A stretch of DNA of 64,000 bases from Spongospora subterranea f. sp. subterranea (lineage: Eukaryota > Endomyxa: Phytomyxea > Phytomyxea > Plasmodiophorida), in contig JAUGWO010000013.1 in NCBI GenBank assembly GCA_049724395.1, forward strand, positions 1 to 64,000, read 5' to 3'. The notes under the pieces are model-generated. The model searched no databases. It was given only the letters and a program-made list of their open reading frames with translations, and was not told the origin of the DNA. Each line of letters begins with the position of its first letter. Position 1 is the first letter of the stretch. A program made the position numbers and the translations under genes. Shown here one piece after another: positions 44,093-55,725 of the stretch.

Positions 44093-46090
44093 TTGTGGGA
44101 GCTCACCCTTTGAAGATAAAGTTTCGCACCATTTGCTCGGACAAATCCTCAGTCTTAGTATATTGCGATCAAATTTGTTCAGATCTTGATGTCGTGGATG
44201 TTCGGGAGTGATTAGAGGTGACAGGGATACATTCGATAAATCTGTCGTGTGTAAATTTGGCACGAGGAAGGTCAATACAGAAAAAAACCTCCTATTAAGC
44301 CTACTTTTGATACGCCCAAAAAACCCCACTTTTATTGAGAGCCCAATCAATTTTCAAGCGGGAGACTTGGAACGCTGCCGTACAGAAACTGTACGAAGAA
44401 TGTCAACTGTGCTATGATCGTGGGTTTGTGAAATCCCGACCCATTCAGATGTCTCAACGTATTGAGGTAGCGATGCCTGTGTCGTCGCGTTGGCGAATTT
44501 CATTGCCATCCTGGAGTGAGAACCGTTAGACATTCTTTACCTCAACACATTAAACATCTGCATGGATCGGGATTTTTAATGCTCACGATCATAGCACACT
44601 TGATCTTCTGCGTCAAACTCCCATGCCTCCAGACCAAAGGGCTCGCCTCCCCAGATTGTACTGTATATCATATCGGTAAACCCAGCACCGATCCTGATCT
44701 GTTACAATATTGTGGTTGTGTGATCCTCGCAAATATCATGTAGCGATGAGACCCCAATTTAGCGGCGCCGTATTCTATTCAAACACCCTGTCGAGTTTCG
44801 GCTGGATGGATTCGGCAAACAGTTGCGATTTTATACAGACATTATGCATTTGATGGTCAAGTTTTGGATAACTTACGTGCAGTAAAAACCGGCGCACACG
44901 TTTTCATCCTGGATTCCTCGTCAGGAGTGTATTCACACCTTGATCTTGTTGTTATGACGTCTCCAATTGTTATGGCCCCCGTTGCCAGCACTGGCCACTG
45001 GCTATGGTATCAGAGATGACAAAATCTTATCGTGCTCACTTCGCTGAGTATTCTGGAGGTAGTAAGACGGTTGTTTAGACATTACCGAAACAAATATGGG
45101 AGGCTGTCCTCAAAGACGTAGCAGGCGTAGAAGGTTTTGGCAACCTCAAAAAAAATGCACTGAAAAAACAGCTTACAGCCACTTTTAGAGACACTGAAAC
45201 TGGGGACGCCAACGATGGAAAGAATGATCAAGCAGTCCTACAGAATGATAATCTGGTCGAGATCTGAAACAATCCGACAGGTATGCGTCGCGAAACGCTC
45301 TCGTGAAGGCATCCTCTCGGGAATTGCCAAAGCCCAGCCAGATCTTCCCAAGAATTCTCGCTCAAGTACCACTCAGTCAACTCCCACGAAAACTGATGCA
45401 TATTCTCCTGTTCAATTTATTGCTGATACCATGGAATCTATGCTTCGTCAATGATTCAGCATGGACACAGGTAGAGCAAAGGCTGAGCAGCTTATTCAAC
45501 TACACAATGCTGGAATAATAAAGACAGAAGAGCCGCTGGAAGAATGAATGCTGTGCCATATTTTGATTTGCCTTTCTGTGCAACTTCAAAGGTTTCCGAA
45601 ATGATGGGAAACACCAGATGCAATGTGGTGGACGCTGAAGATAAGCTCTCATGGGGCTGTGATCAAGAATAAACGTGTTGGCACATTCATAAAAACCAGA
45701 CACGCTTATTAAATTTGTTATTCGAATCTCATCAGGATTTGCATAAAATAAAAGCTAAACGAACGGAGGTGAAGATGTACGGAATAGTAATTTAATGTAG
45801 AAATAAAAGAAGACTACTAGGATTACAAGGGATCGTTCCAAAGATTTGATTTGATTTCCGCGATTAAAAGTCCCGAATCCGTCAACTATCGACCACTCCT
45901 GATCGGGAAGCAGTGATAAGAGTTTTGTCTGGCAAGCATGGCACCACCGCAACGGCTAAATGCCTTGCCGCTGAATCCCTGATGATGAAGGGCCAGGCGA
46001 AGATGGCGCCACATTACCGAGCCGTATCTAACACAGTACCTAACGGAGTTGCTGGCTGGTTGCCCGATTATCATCGATTGCGTCCAAGAA
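44093..46090. other. Unassigned region with decayed coding traces
   Basis: Plus-strand fragments around 44335-44745 (with CQLCYDRGFVKSRPIQMSQR) and 44830-45000 (VFILDSSSGVYSHLDLVVMT) look like broken protein sequence. They might be remains of a repeat-associated NTPase family such as CRN/RHS, but this is a guess from composition only. A further frame covers 45303-45518. No intact gene is supported. Confidence 0.3.
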
Positions 46091-46096
46091 AGGATC

Positions 46097-46381
46097 ATGG
46101 CAATGCGAGGACGATTTAGCGGCGCATCGACGTCGGATGGGTCCGATTACCAACACAGACAAAAGGTGGCCGACCATTACCGCCAATCGGCAATGGCCCG
46201 CGATCGCCTTCGTCTTCTATTCCGAGCCGATCTGGCTCTGTTTCTTCCAGCTATTGCCTACGCCACTACTCCAAGTAATATTCAAAAACTTTCAACTGAT
46301 AAAAGGTTTTATTTTCTTTTAGTTTTAGAAAAAACTCAAGCGAGTGTTGTTCCTCGTTTCCCATGTTTCAAACTTTTATGA
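46097..46381 (+). CDS. Jagunal-like protein, apparently short
   Basis: Residues 9-45 read SGASTSDGSDYQHRQKVADH, then YRQSAMARDRLRLLFRADLA. They match the conserved N-terminus of animal Jagunal (JAGN1: TDGSDFQHRERVAxHY). JAGN1 is a four-pass ER membrane protein of about 183 residues. Here the frame stops after 94 codons if unspliced. A GTAATATT donor at 46275 and TTTTAG acceptors at 46318 and 46324 offer a spliced form that also ends early, so most of the membrane part is missing or lies in exons I could not find. It may be a truncated gene. Confidence 0.5.
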   Translation: MAMRGRFSGASTSDGSDYQHRQKVADHYRQSAMARDRLRLLFRADLALFLPAIAYATTPSNIQKLSTDKRFYFLLVLEKTQASVVPRFPCFKLL

Positions 46382-46454
46382 TTACACCTGTAAATGGCTT
46401 AATTCGCATCCCGTTTCACTGTTTGCTATGGTTTAATTTGTTGAATCCCCCAGT

Positions 46455-46870
46455 TATTATGAAAATCACGCCCGTTGATCACACCGTTCTCGTTGGACTC
46501 GGGGTCGTCGCGGCCGTTCAATGTCAGATATTGCGATGGAGTTGGCCCGGCTTCTGAGACTTTGTTGCCAACAGTGATGGCCTGGATCGTTGCATTTAAG
46601 ACGCGGTCTGCATTAGGAGTAGGTGTATCCGCTGCATTATCATCAATCTCGGGTGTCAGCGTTGTCGGATATGTGGTCAGTCAATTTTCAGCCCAGGTAC
46701 ATTGCTGTATTATGGCCTGTTCACATCCTAATCTAACTTCTTCGCAGAATGCTCATTTGATTGCTGGAACGTTACTTGGCGCTGCCCATATCTCCATCGG
46801 AGTTGTATTGGGTCAACTGTCTAGAGCCTTCTCAGCGGCTGCTAAGCAAGGTGCTCGATCTGCTTACTGA
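46455..46870 (+). CDS. Small multi-pass membrane protein, unidentified
   Basis: A Gly/Ala/Ser-rich hydrophobic region (SALGVGVSAALSSISGVSVV) leads to an intron-like GTACATTG...TTCGCAG (46696-46748). A second hydrophobic segment (HLIAGTLLGAAHISIGVVLG) follows, with a basic tail ending ARSAY. The composition recalls rotary-ATPase proteolipids, but the conserved carboxylate and family blocks are not evident. The N-terminal part (46455-46556) is in another frame, so an intron or frame break lies near 46530-46556. Confidence 0.35.
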
Positions 46871-47677
46871 GAACACACATATTTTACCAATATATATCTA
46901 CGATTTCGCATATTGCCTCATCCCCCTTGTGAAGGGCCGCCCCAACATGTTAGTGAATTTGAACGATGCTCTTCAGGTTGTTCAGCCAAAGAATTTTCAA
47001 CTACAAGTGCACATGATGCTCTTGATAGTCTAGTTGACGAAATTGGGAAGTTTTTATCAAGTGAAAAGGATATTACGAATCCTGGGAACCCTTGACTATG
47101 TTGAATTACGCGGCGATGGGAGCGATTTTGAAGTTCTCGTCACGACGCTGAAGAATCTGAATAGCCTTGTTGCCGAACATTTAAATTTTGGCCTCCTTGA
47201 CACTCAAGGTGTAGACAACGGCGCTATTTACACCATATCTCCTGGGGGGTGTTGGGAGGTATGTTGCCAGAATCAAGTGAGTGTCTGACCCCCACTTGAG
47301 GGGATTAGGACCAATGAGAGTCTGTTTCCGATCATTTCAATTAGTTAAATTTCAAGAAATTGTTTGAGCTAGTCCGCATTGCTTCTTAGGAGTAAGTTTT
47401 TAACGAAATTGAGGTTTTTAAAAAAAGAGCACTGCTATTGTCAAGTGGAGTGATGGTAGTGACACCGACCCATAATCCTACCAAATAAACCATCAGAGAA
47501 ATCAATAGTACGGTCCAGTAGAGTGGATCAGATGTTTACTCGAAGTTGGGTACCTCCCCAACATCGAGTGGATCTGGTTATTAGATGGCGTCGTCGTGTA
47601 CAGTACACCCAAATTCCTGACTTTCAAAACTGACTTTCAACATCAACCGGTGTACTCCGATTTGCACTCACATCAAA
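46871..47677. other. Region with one weak frame, otherwise no gene seen
   Basis: A plus-strand frame at 47034-47288 (ILGTLDYVELRGDGSDFEVL) may be an exon of an unknown gene. There is no domain and no clear splice partner. Confidence 0.3.
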
Positions 47678-47749
47678 GCAGACATCATCTAGTTGGCAGG
47701 ATACCAGCTTGTGGCGCTGATCACCTGAGTTCGAGTCTCAGTGTCTGCA
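47678..47749 (+). tRNA. tRNA-His (GTG)
   Basis: The acceptor stem GCAGACA pairs perfectly with TGTCTGC. The anticodon loop TTGTGGC gives anticodon GTG (His). The T arm is CTGAG-TTCGAGT-CTCAG, and the B box GTTCGAGTC is present. The discriminator base is A, followed directly by a run of T, the RNA polymerase III terminator. The first base pair of the anticodon stem (C-A) is a mismatch. No intron is present. The usual extra G at position -1 is not encoded and would be added after transcription. Confidence 0.9.
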
Positions 47750-48459
47750 ATTTTTTATTGTTATTTTTGGGAAAATCTGCGACAAATTGGTCATCAATCT
47801 CATTCATACATAGCACCGTCAATCATCTGCTGAATCAGGCCAAGGAAAATTGATAAAAACGAACCTTATTCGTCACTCATTGGTTACTGTGGCAATAATC
47901 TCGAAACCCTCGACCTGTTGAGGTATATGTTTGAATTGCTAGTCGGAACCATGCCCAAATTGCTTGAGGGGTTTTTGGAGGTTCATTATATTCTATATAT
48001 TTTAAGAGATGGATAAGGAGTATATCAGGGATAGAGTGATACTCTATATGGAATGAGTATATTGATTATTGTTGTGTTGCCTTTTAAGCACTAAACTAAG
48101 GTCTGATGGCGGAAGATTTTGGTTTTTGGTGTCATCATTGACTCTCTGCATCTATGATGTGTAGGTTGTTATCCTCTGTTAAAGCTATTGAAAACAACAT
48201 TTTCGCCAATAGTCTTTCTTCTTTCTATTCAAAACAGTGCTTCGGTATTGGAGCCAATAAACTTCCTCATTTTTGTTTATCGATGTGTTTTATGGTGCAC
48301 TTGACGCCCTATTGCTCCAGCATTCTTCGATTTATTGATCTGCTTGTTTGCGAGTTTGTGCAGCAGGCAATCTCCAATTAATTGCGCTCTGTGAACAACA
48401 AAACCTTCGACCAGAACGATCTGACCGCTCTGCTCCAACACGCTTCAACACCCAACAGA
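47750..48459. other. Region before the tandem duplication
   Basis: A plus-strand frame 48154-48381 (ending FVQQAISN) continues in the same phase, after one TAA, into 48382-48579. It may be part of a decayed or misread gene. Confidence 0.3.
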
Positions 48460-48579
48460 ACTCTGCAGTCCCTCGATAAACTGTTTGAGTTCGAAAGGAC
48501 ACTCGATTGTTTTTTCCTGATATTCAATCCTCAGCAGGATGGAATAATGTCAGAGACCGGAGTAGAAACAAGTACATAA
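48382..48579 (+). CDS. Hypothetical C-terminal fragment, duplicated
   Basis: The frame reads TLQSLDKLFEFERTLDCFFL and ends after SETGVETST. The equivalent piece in copy 2 (about 50509-50629) reads LQSFDKLFEFKRT and ends SETGVDTNT, so the frame is kept between copies. The upstream part before about 48460 is not in copy 2. Function is unknown. Confidence 0.35.
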   Translation: MRSVNNKTFDQNDLTALLQHASTPNRTLQSLDKLFEFERTLDCFFLIFNPQQDGIMSETGVETST

Positions 48580-49960
48580 ACACATAAATACGATGTCAAT
48601 AAATAAGTTTATTCATTTTGCAAAAAAAGAATCATCGAGGCTCATTTCTCGTTTTTTTTGTTTAAATGATCAATGTTCCGATAGCAGGTTATGTTGGGTC
48701 TGTCCTGACGTGAATCAAGACCATACCAACTAATAACAACACCTGCATCTCGTGTTGGCTCAACTGTGGCCAACTCATTGCCGAAGAGAGCGGCTGCCGT
48801 TAACCATAGTCAGAAGATAAATAGTGAATAAACTACAGTGCCATTCAGAAGTCTGTTTACCTATTAACATCAGCGCTTTGGCTCTTTTGACGCTGTTGCT
48901 GCTGTGGGTGTTGTACTAAAACAAGGTTAAAACAGATGAACAATATTGAGCGACAACGGTACACTGTTGCAGCAGGCGATTCAGGATCAAATCGCGAGGA
49001 CCAGAATCCTGTAGTTGTGCCGCGAGTATAATCCTATGGAATGGGAAATTAAAACACCTTCCCCTATGAAGATACCTATCCTGACATGTTCCTTTCGTGC
49101 AGCTCTCTATACAGATAATCAAAAAATTTGAGAGGGGAATGAATAAGATGGTTAACAACCGGTCGACTATGGCATTGGCTCTGCGATCAATCATAACGGC
49201 TCGCTCTTCGGCTATGCCCTCAACCAGGTCGGCTGCGGCTTCGGCACTGCGCTCAACCAGGTCGGCTGCGGCTTCGGCACTGCGCTCAACCAGGTCGGCT
49301 TCGGCTTCGGCTGTGCGCTCAACCAGGTCGGCTGCGGCTTCGTCATTGCGCTGATCGCTGTCGCTTTCACAATTCCAGAAGACCAAAAGACTGACGAAAG
49401 CGACTGCAGAAATACCGATCACCAACGATGTGATGATAACAAACATAATGAAACAATGAACGTCACGCACCTGCAGTGGCCGATATAATGGATCCAGTCA
49501 ACACGGCTTATTCATTTATACAATGAATTTATAAATAATTCTGAAAATCATCAACAACAACAAAACTAACAATATATCCACTCGATATTCAAATGAATTA
49601 AGAAGCGGTGATCTGTCAGAAGGTGTTCCCATTATGTGCAGACACTCATCAATGGACCACGTTGCTTTCGGAGCACTGGATTGAAAGTCGCCACCGATAC
49701 ATTTCTGCGTCTTCGTGTCGTCACTAATGAGATACAGTACAAGAGACCCGACGCAGAGTCTGAATTCGTCGGGATCATTTATTCTAAGAAGCGCTCGCAC
49801 AGATTTATTCGAGTTCGACGAGGGCGTCGTTCTGTCTTCGTTGTAAACCGATTCATAAGTTCACTATATAGATGTTCGATTCCGTGTTGGCTTAAGCCAC
49901 TATATGGGCCATTACATGAGCGTGGCGTTCATAATTTCATATATTTGTTATCATCACATT
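48460..49960. repeat. Tandem duplication, copy 1
   Basis: This segment is homologous throughout to 50505-51920 in the same orientation. Both copies begin ACTCTGCAGTCC and contain GACCGGAGTAGA, the GCCAACTCATTGCCGAAGAG block, a minus-strand membrane protein gene and its 5-prime part. Differences are many single substitutions plus small indels and unlike internal repeats. Confidence 0.9.
48916..49830 (-). CDS. Membrane protein with 11-residue repeats, paralog 1
   Basis: An N-terminal region (frame ending 49516: RINDPDEFRLCVGS, DDTKTQKCIGGDF, TPSDRSPLLNSFEY) ends in a hydrophobic segment. A 51-nt intron-like GTATAA...CACTGCAG (49521-49471) would join it in frame to VRDVHCFIMFVIITSLVIG, a second membrane segment. 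The body then has four 11-residue units of the type AAADLVERSAE. This is a hendecad pattern expected of a long helix or coiled coil. Relative to paralog 2, one T is missing at about 49153, after which the frames differ. With it restored the tail would read FFDYLYRELHERN like paralog 2. The family is unknown to me. The first start codon is not certain. Confidence 0.55.
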
Positions 49961-50504
49961 GTTAATGATCGTTATATCTTGTGCCAAAGAAATTTGGCGG
50001 GGCAACATTCGCAGTGTTTATCGAATTATGACTGATGTGATGTATGGACTCTACCAATCAAGTTTATATAATGGTTCGGGAAGATGTCTGCAGTGAATGT
50101 CCCCACCAGCAGATAAAGTCGTTGCCTTCCGATAAATCACTATTGCTATGATGCTGCAGTGAACTGCTAGGGCGTCTTGGCCAAGGGCTGCGCTGTTTTG
50201 TTGTCGTTTTCGCCTGTTACCAACGTGATATCTCTCGAGTTCGCACCGTCAATTTCTTGAGTTTGTGTATTAATACCTGGGCGAGCACGATCGGACTGCC
50301 GAACTGACCACGTCGGGATAAGTCGGGTGATTCATATGCCAGCACAATACTGTGTATAAAGCACCACAACACAAACAAACAACAATTTTTCTCTTTTTAA
50401 ATTGTCCGAAGTCCAACATCGCTCGTGTTCTTCGCAAAATTCAATAGTGTTGTAAATAGACTTTGGAAATAAAGGCCACGATAGAACAAACCGAGACTAG
50501 ACGA
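49961..50504. other. Spacer between the two duplicates
   Basis: This stretch carries no homology to the duplicated segments and no supported gene. Confidence 0.5.
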
Positions 50505-51920
50505 CTTAGAACTCTGCAGTCCTTCGATAAACTGTTTGAGTTTAAGAGGACAATCCGTTGTTTTTTGCTGATATTCAATGCTCAGCAGGATGGAATAACG
50601 TCAGAGACCGGAGTAGACACAAATACATAAACACATAAATACGATGTCAAATAAGTTTATTTATTTTGCAAAGAAGGAATCAACGAAGATCGACGTGCAT
50701 TTCTCGTTTATTTTTGTTGAAGTGATTGAAAGATACCCGTCGTCATCAGTGCGAGTCAATCAAGCTCGTTCCGATAGCAGGTTATGTTGGAGTCTGTCCT
50801 GACGTGAATCAAGACCATACCAACTAATAACAACACCGGCACCTCGTGTTGGCTCAACTGTGGCCAACTCATTGCCGAAGAGAGCGGCTGCCGTTAACCA
50901 TAGTCAGAAGATAAATAGTGAATAAACTACAGTGCCATTCGGAAGTCTGTTTACCTATCAGTGATTTGGCCATCTTGAGGCTGTTGCTGCTGTGGAGGTT
51001 GTACTAAAACACAGATAAAACAGATGAACAATATTATACAACAACCGTACACTGTGGCAGCTGGTGATTTGGGTGTGAATCGCGATGACCAGGATGCAGA
51101 ATCCTTAACAAGAGACGAATCCTATGGAATGGGCAATCAGAATACCTTCCCCTATGAAGATACCTATCCTAACTGGTTCCTTTCGCGAAGCTCTCTGTGA
51201 AGATAATCAAAAAATTTGAAAGAGGAATGAATAAGATAGTTAAACAACCGTTCGGCTTGGGCTTGGGCTCTGCGCTCAATCAGGACGGCTTGGGCTTTGG
51301 TTCTGCGCTCATCCAGGACGGCTTGGGCTTTGGTTCTGAGCTCATCCAGGGCGGCTTGGGCTTTGGTTCTGCGCTCATCCAGGACGGCTTGGGCTTTGGT
51401 TCTGCGCTCATTTAGGACGGCTTGGGCATCGACTCTGCGATGACGGCGGTCCCTGACGCCAAACCAGCAGACGCAAAGGCCGACGGAAACGACTGCAGAA
51501 AAAACGATCACCAGCGATGTGATGATAACAAACATAATAACACAATGAACGTCACGCACCTGCAATGGCCGATATAATGGATCCCGTCAACACGGATTCA
51601 TTTATATAAATAATTCTAAAAATAATCAACAACAACAATACCCACAATATCCACTCGATATCTAAATGAATTAAGAAGCGGTGATCTGTCAGAAGGTGTC
51701 TCCATTAAGTGCAGACACTCATCAATGGCCAACGGTGCTGTCGGAGCACTCGATTGAAAGTCGCCACCGATACATTCCTGCGTCTTCGTGTCGTCACTAA
51801 TGTGATACAAGAGACTCGACGCAGAGTCTGAATTCGTCGGGATCATCGATTGTCACAAGCGCTCGCGCAGATTTATTCGAATTCGACGAGGGCGTCGTTC
51901 CGTCTCACTCGCGTTAAAGT
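50505..51920. repeat. Tandem duplication, copy 2
   Basis: This is the partner of 48460-49960 and colinear with it. It lacks about 11 bases around the intron donor of paralog 1 and has a 5-base deletion in the 5-prime coding part (near 51805). Confidence 0.9.
51164..51565 (-). CDS. Membrane protein with 11-residue repeats, paralog 2
   Basis: One frame of 133 residues: VRDVHCVIMFVIITSLVIV (membrane segment) is followed by five or six 11-residue units of the type AQAVLDERRTK, then FFDYLHRELRERNQLG. The membrane segment and tail are shared with paralog 1, but the repeat unit is quite different and has been homogenised separately. The upstream region (51616-51900) holds the equivalent of the paralog 1 N-terminus (DDTKTQECIGGDF, TPSDRSPLLNSFRY). 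A 5-base deletion breaks that part, and the matching splice donor has been lost. Paralog 2 may now start at the internal Met or be decaying. Confidence 0.5.
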   Translation of the reverse strand: MQVRDVHCVIMFVIITSLVIVFSAVVSVGLCVCWFGVRDRRHRRVDAQAVLNERRTKAQAVLDERRTKAQAALDELRTKAQAVLDERRTKAQAVLIERRAQAQAERLFNYLIHSSFKFFDYLHRELRERNQLG

Positions 51921-52375
51921 GTTCTTGAAATGTACAGAGCAGCACCAGTAGAACAGCTCCAATTTGATGTCTTGTTCAGAGGGACGTCTCACACGTATTG
52001 CCAGGAATGGCATCGTTCCACTGTTCCATTTAAATCCGCATCTGCATCACCGCTCCGAAATGTGCAGCGTCATTGTCCACCGTCATCAGCAACGAAATGG
52101 CCAAGACCCCTGTTCGGCCAATGACCGGAGAGAAACAGGTTGTTATTGTGAGATCGGCACTAGGACAGTGTCTGTCGACAAGAAATTATTCGATCGAGTC
52201 GGTTTGCAATGAACAATAGTGTATCGGTCTTATCGTCAATGGACCGCTCTTTGTTCAAGATCATTCTTAACTTGCGACATTCTAGGTTGATTAAATTCAA
52301 TCAAAGACGAGCAGATCAAGTGTTGGTATTGTGTATTGTGTAATTAGAGTAATCCAGCAGTGTGTCAAAATGACC
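51921..52375. other. Intergenic with short frames
   Basis: Frames at 51930-52212 have no recognised domain, and no repeat is shared with other parts of the window. Confidence 0.3.
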
Positions 52376-54063
52376 AACGTGATGTGGTTCAGGGAAATAT
52401 TCATCAGGATTTCTTCTCCCTCCTGCCGGATTGTGTTTGGCGACAAACGCCCTTGGATTGGAGCAAGACCTGGGTTATATAACTTCTTTCAGAATCGAGG
52501 TCGTTAATTTAGCTCTCCCTCCATGCATATGTAAGTCATTCAATGTAAAACACCGAAAGCATCAACGAGTCGAAACAGAAAACCAGGCGATTTGATCCAT
52601 TGCGATTTATGTGGACCCATGAGAACAAGATCGATACAGGGAAACCCCAAATGGCCACTTACCTCGACGACCATCGGGATGGATTCATCTGAGCTTTCCT
52701 GATGAACAAATCCGATCAGTTGGCGACATTAAAAACATTTCAAGCCGCTTTCGAGAGACAGCGCTGAGTCAAAGCTGTTGACAGCGGGACTGGGGACATT
52801 ATGAGAAAAGCGTCGACAGATCCAACGAAAGAATTTGGCAAAGGCTTGGGCGAAATACCGACTGCATTGCTTCAAATGTTGGTTTTGCTTGAGCACCACC
52901 AAGAACTGGATCGGAAAGCAAAACGTACTTTGCCAGCGCAATGGCACAAGATTACCTGAAAGCAGACGGCATCAGGTGGGAGAGGTCAGCTCCCAGGACT
53001 CCACAACAGAATGGGCGTGCGGAAAGGCTAAATCAGACAATAATGGAGAAGACACGATGTTTATTGATTTATGCCGGTCTGGATCATGAATACTGGCAAT
53101 ATGCTGCTGCAATGGCGGCATACATCCGTTTGCACTACAACGTCGACTAATGAAGATATGAAGTCTCGTTAGAGATGCTCTGGGAGCAGAATCCTAATTT
53201 GAGTAAGCACCCTTTGTTCGCTGCGAAGGCGCAAATGCACGAACCAGATGTAAAGCGAGGAAAGTTGGACGCGAAATCACGAGACTGATTGTTCTTAGGC
53301 TTTGCCCCAGGAGCAAAGGTGGGCGTATTCGAATCAGTCGACACCCGGCGAAGATCGGTGGCTCGGGGCTTTACAAAAAGACCTGAGATCGATTATTTTG
53401 AAACAACATCGCCGATGGTATCTCTGACCTCACTGCGGACGATTCTAGCGATTGGCGCGATGAACGACATGGCAATCAAGCAACTAGATGTCGACTCAGC
53501 ATTTTTATATGGGGAACTTAACGAACAGATTTACCTGCTGCAGCCGGACGGATTTTGGCGGACTGAGGACAATGGGAACGATCTAGTTTGCAAGCTGGAA
53601 AAGGCGATTTATGGCCTCAAACTGGCCGGGCGAGTCTGGTGGAAGCTGATTGACTCGGAGCTGGGCGCCCTTGGGTTCACAAGCTGCAGCGAAGATGTTT
53701 GCGTTTATGCACGCCACCCACGGTTCTGCTCGCGATCTATGTTGACGACTTGATTATAGCATCAAAGTCCAAGGAGCAGATCGCCGACCTGGAGCGCCAT
53801 CTTCGGAAGAATTTCTCCCTGAAATCCATTGGCGACATCAACTATGTACTTGGACTCAAGGTTGAGCGCGACAGAAAGCAGAAGGTGATGAAGCTGAGTC
53901 AAGGAGCGTATGCAAAGAAGGTTTTAGAGCGATTTGGGATGGCGGACTGTCATCCTATTCACATGCCCGGTCGCACCTGGCACGAACCTGAAGGTGCACG
54001 AAGGGCCAGCAGCTGACTTTCCGTTCACAAGCAGCTGGATCGTTGATGTACCTGGGGATGGGT
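52376..54063 (+). mobile_element. Ty1/copia relic (integrase and reverse transcriptase), 3-prime cut by gypsy
   Basis: The integrase core ends in GIRWERSAPRTPQQNGRAER and NQTIMEKTR (52941-53150). Reverse transcriptase follows (53289-53753) with LDVDSAFLYGELNEQIYLLQ and EKAIYGLKLAGRVWWK. The next frame has the catalytic AIYVDDLIIAS and DINYVLGLKVERD. The element stops exactly within QAAGSLMYLGMG at 54063, where a gypsy element begins, so RNase H is missing. The upstream gag/integrase part (52376-52900) is badly decayed. Frame breaks make it inactive. Confidence 0.85.
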
Positions 54064-55725
54064 TGTTGAAAGAGCTGGAGATATGTCCTAAGGATGCTCT
54101 AGAGTCGCTACTTCTAAAGAAGACATTAGGCGCCAACAATGAGAATAATTGTAGGCATTGGGATTTGTACTACGATGATGATGTTATTTTTGTGAAAGAT
54201 TTCCCAGAAGACAGTTTGAAGTTAATGGAAGACATGATGTCTCGTGCTATTGACAACGGACTGCATATAGAATGGCGAAGTCGACTAAGGAAGTTGATAT
54301 GGAAGTATCAACTGTTTGGTGAAGGTCGGTGGGACCTGATCCATCTGCAAATGTCACTCCTTTCATAACGAACCTGAGGGAAGGAGTTGAACCTGTTAGG
54401 TGCAAATCCCGACGGTACAATGGCCTGGCGACATTTGTCGGCCTTCTGGAGAAATATGGCTTGGTTTATGAAAACTACAATTGTGAGTGGACCTCTCCGG
54501 TTGTTGTGGTCAGAAAACCCGGTGGTAAAGGATTACGTATGGTGGTTGATTTGCGAGAAGTCAACGCTCCATGCAAGATGGCCCATGCCGTTTTTTGAAC
54601 CAATAGTAGGGCATTTGGGTGGCTTCAAATATTGGTTTTCTCTCGACGCTTTCAAAGGTTTCTGGATGATGCCGATTGCAAAGAAATGTTTTCCTTTATG
54701 ACTGATCGAGGGGTTTACACTCCAACGAGATCCATTCAGGGAGCACTGAATTCTGCCACACAGTTTTAAGCTTGAATGCATGAGATATATAGGGAACTGC
54801 TGTATCAATCATTGATAATATGGATTGATGACATTTTGGGACACGCAGACACTCAAGAGAAGTGGTTTCAGGTGTTAGAAACGACACTTAAATTGGCACA
54901 AGAACACGATATCAAACTCAACTTAGAGAAGTGTGAATTGTTTCAGACTAAGGCCAAATTTTGTGGAAGAATATTCAGTCCTGAGGGTGTGAGGCATGAT
55001 CCGGCTAGAGTTGAGGCATTAGTAAATATGCAGAAGCCGACGACAGCGCGAGATTCGCAACAGTTTGTTATGGCTATTCCATGGATGAGTAGAGCCATTC
55101 CAGATTATAATAGATTAGTTCTGCCATTGCAGAATATCTATGAAAACGCAATGAAAGGTCAGCCGAAAAGGACCAAATCGGTGGCCAAGGGAATTTCATT
55201 GAGCGCGTTTGGTTGGAATGCAGTTCATGATGAAGCATTCAGCAGTATGAAGGCTGCGATCAGTAGACGAACTCAGCTGAACTATCCTGACGAGGATATG
55301 GTTTAATGTGTGTTCACTGATGCGAGTCAATATCATAGTTCTGGTATGGTGACACAGATTCCACATGAGGATGTTGGGAAACTGCCGTTCCATGATCAGA
55401 GACATGAACCGTTGGGATTCTGCCGACACAGATTCCATAGATCGGAATTGAACTGGTCTACGCCAGATAAGGAAGCATTCGCTATCTGGGACACAGTTAG
55501 GAAATTGGACTATTTAGTTCAATCTTCCAAACCCTTTCTGCTTTTTACGGATCATAGGAATTTGACTTCCATGTACAATCCTGAAAATTGCACGAAACAA
55601 GCTGGGGAACGCTTGGAAAGATGGGTATGGATCTCAGATCATTTAGATTCGAAATCAAACATATACCAGGAGACATGAACGCCTGGGCTGATATGATGAC
55701 TCGATTGGGGGGGGGGGGCTGCATT
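54064..55725 (+). mobile_element. Ty3/gypsy relic (reverse transcriptase and RNase H)
   Basis: Reverse transcriptase pieces in neighbouring frames: GLVYENYNCEWTSPVVVVRK, then LRMVVDLREVNAP, then FSLDAFKGFWMMPI, IIWIDDILGHADT (catalytic Asp pair) and KFCGRIFSPEGVRHDPAR. RNase H follows (55310-55678) with VFTDASQYHSSGM, DKEAFAIWDT and LFTDHRNLTSMYNP. This gypsy type is common in oomycetes and some chytrid fungi. It was inserted into, or recombined with, the copia element at 54063. A run of 12 G lies at 55707-55718. No integrase follows on this strand. Confidence 0.85.

Noticed and set aside
44335-45000. CRN/RHS-type NTPase gene
   Set aside because: Some fragments recall the family, but no Walker motif and no continuous frame exist, so only a decayed trace is noted.
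46455-46870. V-ATPase proteolipid subunit
   Set aside because: It is hydrophobic and Gly-rich, but lacks the conserved proteolipid blocks and an evident membrane carboxylate.
48460-51920. Assembly duplication artefact
   Set aside because: The copies differ by many substitutions, indels and different repeat units, so they are true paralogous segments.
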